From NCBI RefSeq assembly GCF_001613005.1, contig NZ_BDBN01000024.1:62001-126000 (forward strand): a DNA stretch of 64,000 nucleotides, written 5' to 3'. The first letter of the stretch is position 1, and every line of letters begins with the position of its first letter. The notes under the pieces were generated by a model, which was not told the DNA's origin, did no database searches, and saw only the letters and a list, made by a program, of their open reading frames with translations. The stretch is from Nocardia nova NBRC 15556. GTDB taxonomy: Bacteria > Actinomycetota > Actinomycetes > Mycobacteriales > Mycobacteriaceae. This document shows positions 62,801 through 64,000 of the stretch, in pieces. The position numbers and the translations under genes are program-made.

Positions 62801-64000
62801 CACCCGCATGCCGTCGATGTCGGCGGCGCCCAGGCCACTGCCGTCGACCGGATAGGACTCGAATACCACCAGCGTGTCGAACAGCGATACCGCATCGACC
62901 GCCGACAGGATCCGCGGCAGTTCGAGGTAGTGGTGGTCGAGCAGGCGAGTGTTGCCGGCCTGCAGCCGGGTCAGCGCCTGCTCGAGCGTATCCTCGCGGC
63001 GGACCTCGGCGACGACCGGAATCGTGTTGATGAACAGCCCGATCATCGACTCCACGCCTGGCAGGTCGGCGGGCCGGCCGGACACCGTACTGCCGAACAC
63101 GACACGGTCGGAGCCGAGCAGATTGCCCACGACCACCGCCCAGGCGAACTGCACGATCGTCGCCATCGTCACCGCACGGGACCGCGCGAATTCCGCCAGC
63201 TCGGCGCTCACCTCGCGCTCGACCTCCACCGGCAGATCGACCGGCATGGTGGCGGCCGCATCGGCACGCGGATCGGCGACCAGGGTCGGTTCGGTGACAT
63301 CGCGCAGCGCGTCGCGCCACACCGCCACGCTCGCGGCACGATCGCGCCGGGCCAGCCAGTCCAGATACTCACGGTAGGCGGCCGCATCCGGCAGCAGCCC
63401 GGGCTGCCCGTCCGCCGCGTACAGGCCGATCAGTTCCCGCCACAGCAGTGGCAGCGACCATCCGTCGAGCAGCAGGTGGTGGGCGGTCAGGATCAGGCGG
63501 AAGTCGCGCGGCCCCAGCTCGGCGAGCACGAATCGCAGCAGTGGCGGTTCCGCCGGATCGAAGGACGCCTCCCGCTCGGCATCGAGGAGCGCCGCTGTCT
63601 CCGAAGGGCCTGCGGAGAGCGCGACCTGTCGCCACGGCACCTCGACCGTAGCCGGAATCACCTGCACCGCAACACCTTCAGTGGTGCGCGCGAACGCGGC
63701 CCGCAGGTTCGGGTGGCGCACGAGCAGGGCCTGCGCGGCGCGCCGGAACCGGGCTGCGTCGACCTCGCCGGTGAGAGTGAGCACGGATTGGGCGAGATAG
63801 ACGTCGAGCCGGCCCGCGGCGACCTCGGCGTGGAAGAGCAGCCCGGCCTGGAGTGGCGCCGGCGGCCACACGTCGTCGAGTCGTCCGTAGCGGCGGGCGA
63901 ACGCGTCGAGATCCTCGCGGGTCACGTCGACCAGCGGCACATCCGCGCGGCTCAGTCCCCAGTCCCGGTCGGCCGCGGCCGCGATGGTGGTCAGTGCCTC
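56798..64000 (-). CDS. Nonribosomal peptide synthetase, C-A-T-C-A-T-TE end (5' part outside window)
   Basis: The last 2400 residues of a modular NRPS; the frame continues past the right edge. From residue 20 on: C1 with HHLLLDG, A1, T1 ([13 protein letters not shown]), C2 with HHICADG, A2, T2 ([13 protein letters not shown]), and a thioesterase with GWSLGG and ARHLEMSH. C1 follows a linker (RYGRLDDVW...LQAGLLFHA) typical after an epimerisation domain, so the residue before it is probably D-configured. The A2 pocket reads D-F-W-S-V-G-M-V-H(-K), the threonine code. The A1 pocket reads D-A-L-F-A-G-G-I-F(-K), closest to aliphatic codes such as valine (weak). TE releases a peptide ending in Thr, possibly as a ring. 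Confidence 0.95.
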   Translation of the reverse strand, partial: EALTTIAAAADRDWGLSRADVPLVDVTREDLDAFARRYGRLDDVWPPAPLQAGLLFHAEVAAGRLDVYLAQSVLTLTGEVDAARFRRAAQALLVRHPNLRAAFARTTEGVAVQVIPATVEVPWRQVALSAGPSETAALLDAEREASFDPAEPPLLRFVLAELGPRDFRLILTAHHLLLDGWSLPLLWRELIGLYAADGQPGLLPDAAAYREYLDWLARRDRAASVAVWRDALRDVTEPTLVADPRADAAATMPVDLPVEVEREVSAELAEFARSRAVTMATIVQFAWAVVVGNLLGSDRVVFGSTVSGRPADLPGVESMIGLFINTIPVVAEVRREDTLEQALTRLQAGNTRLLDHHYLELPRILSAVDAVSLFDTLVVFESYPVDGSGLGAADIDGMRVVAADGRDAAHYPITVQAHHTDRLRIRLRYRQDQVTDATASGLADRVALVLRAIANDPGARLMTLELLDHADREALVPATGGAAAAPQRADRLLAAGVWSNPAAPALISGRQTMSYAELDARSNRLARSLLERGIGPGEQVALVMPRSVELVVGLWATVKTGAAFLPVDPRNPAERVAHMLADSDVRVALTVAAARDLLPDTVFPLVLDDPRTEMAIAATSAATVTDAERVRTPRSADAAYVIYTSGSTGAPKGVVVTNEGLANFTAVVRDHFGIDTASRVLHAAGPGFDAMVLEVLLAHPNGAVLVVAGPDAYAGEDLAEVVRAQRVTHAFLTPSVLATLSPEGMDSLRVLAAGGEAVTPELVAVWAPGRRLLNGYGPTEATIFAGISAALAPGAAVTIGVPIRGMEAVVLDPWLRPVPVGVAGELYLAGPQLARGYANRPGATATAFVANPFGPNGSRMYRTGDLARWTPDYTVEYLGRRDFQVKIRGQRIELGEIEAVLGEYPGVDRVAVAVRADERGTARLAGYLVGAAGIDPDEVKAVARRRLPAHMVPDVVLRIAELPLTATGKLDRAALPAPDFAVRRRRIAPGSDTEQRIADVFGDVLGVGDVGATDNFFELGGTSLSATRAVARVRTALGVHVGIRDLFDAPTVAELAARLAGADRAVAARPVPRTRPDRIPLSPAQQRMWFLNRFDTSVGAYNIPLVIRLRGDLDVDALRRACALVIDRHESLRTRFPMIDGAPCQVVVDAEEVAPALVPIRTGEREVLERAAAVVSAGFDVTREPPVRAELFALGDRDHVLVIGVHHICADGQSMLPLARDVAVAYEASRQGTQPDWPPLPLQYADYALWQREMLGDESDPDSLISRQLRFWTGALAGLPELLELPTDRPRPPVASMHGSTLDFELSADLHARVEALARAADATVFMVLHAGLAVLLSKLAAVGDIAIGTPVAGRGDRELDDLIGMFVNTLVLRTRVAPRQEFEELLAAVRDTDLAALAHADVPFEEIVEELNPRRSTAHMPLYQVTLDVQDLSAAALELAGLTVEPIEEGFDQARADLNVKLVPRRDADGRPVGMTGRLTYAADLFVEQTMRRFARAFVGILEQATANPAVAVDDIDIVAPDERRRILSAAGTDGSAVPEQTLSELLSVRVAAQPDAIAVSDGTAQLTYAELDRRATRLAARLAAHGARPETLVAVALPRSVDLIVALLAVVRAGAAYLPLDIANPPRRLRFVIDDARPVVVLTSAEIAAQVPRCATPLVSIDDAETEFDAGSARAPVAARPDNLAYVIYTSGSTGTPKGVAVTHRDAVTLLTHATDRFDVHPGDVWTMFHSYAFDFAVWEMWGALLTGGRLVVVDRDTSRSPDALVELVARERVTVLSQTPSAFYGFADAERRYRESGCGSGDLALRYVVFGGEALDASRLPEWFAAHEPGSPRLVNMYGITETTVHLTFADVDGPAADRIGVPLPGLRIYVLDDRLRPVPVGVRGEICVAGPQLARGYLRAPAPTASRFVADPFGPAGGRLYRTGDLGSWRETGDGLELSYAGRGDAQVQLRGYRIELGEVESALLRHPSVARAAAAVHRHEREVDQLIGYVVAADGQHIDPGEVRAAAAEVLTSYMVPSMVMVLADLPLTVNGKLDRKALPAPDFDTAAQRFVAPRTRTEKIIAEVYEQILGSARVGATDGFFDLGGNSLLATMAVTELRTRGVTLDLPWMFEDATPQALARRADDADGASGLTVLLPLRANGSEPAVFAVHPAGGLAWFYGGLVEHLHPDRPVYGLQDPHVVAGEPAAASVDELAARYVSEIRRVQPAGPYHLLGWSLGGQIAHAMAVRLRRDGARVGIVALLDSAAVAPPQPPAAAGEPAPGQLMADLLGGWRELFDLGDELVVSTHEQAWDVIRGQVIATGLFTAEQTDRVMESFRTAGDISAAHRPDVFDGDLILFTAGQDHPDHDALADTWRPYVGGDIHNVVVDARHLEMSHPRALAVVGPVLERFMEQC

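Overview
The window is GC-rich, densely packed actinobacterial chromosome. A complete YrbE-A/B plus MceA-F operon, an MmpL transporter, an LppP/LprE-type lipoprotein, a mycothiol-dependent-type enzyme, an F420-type LLM oxidoreductase, an ANTAR protein and large PKS/NRPS genes together point to the Mycobacteriales; the mix is most like Nocardia. This is inferred from gene content, not from a marker gene. I recognised no rRNA, tRNA, CRISPR array, insertion sequence or prophage.

Layout. 1-6879: a modular, reducing-type polyketide synthase (KS-AT-DH visible, cut by the left edge) divergent from an MmpL exporter, an arrangement typical of complex envelope-lipid loci. 7.0-9.9 kb: HAD phosphatase, AraC regulator, PAS-ANTAR protein and a tiny membrane protein. 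9.9-12.2 kb and 27.6-30.3 kb: two DHA2-type drug-efflux transporters that each carry the same unusual tail of three beta-sandwich repeats; they flank the mce region. 13.5-22.1 kb: mce operon with tight start/stop overlaps (yrbEA, yrbEB, mceA-F, one Mce-associated protein), lacking its ATPase, followed by an acyl-CoA thioesterase and a secreted GH65 (acid trehalase-like) enzyme. 25.4-27.3 kb: small protein, metallo-beta-lactamase-fold hydrolase, acyl-ACP desaturase.

30.8-40.7 kb is regulator-rich: a resolvase-fold fragment, a secreted Cys-pair protein, a TioE-type MerR regulator (apparently CTG-initiated) divergent from an erythromycin-esterase homologue, a stand-alone PucR-type sensor domain, and a module of LuxR response regulator, histidine kinase, His-to-Asp pseudo-kinase and receiver-less LuxR protein; then an LppP-like lipoprotein and a GNAT/LysR pair. 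40.7-56 kb is mostly metabolic and stress genes: aldehyde dehydrogenase, AhpD-like pair, a probably leaderless acyl-CoA synthetase, GapB-type GAPDH, GAF protein, free-methionine-sulfoxide reductase, KSI-like protein, LLM oxidoreductase, a predicted 28-residue hydrophobic peptide, an alpha/beta hydrolase, an ECF sigma factor with SnoaL-like tail plus a mycothiol-type enzyme, a DUF5995-like exported protein, an XRE-cupin regulator and a DinB protein.

56.0-64.0 kb: the end of an NRPS (C-A-T-C-A-T-TE, cut by the right edge) whose last adenylation domain carries a threonine-like code, translationally coupled to an FkbM methyltransferase. The window therefore holds the edges of two biosynthetic clusters with envelope-lipid, efflux and signalling genes between them. 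The most unusual points are the repeat-tailed transporter pair, the pseudo-histidine kinase module, a phosphotransferase with all catalytic acids changed, and the 28-residue peptide gene.
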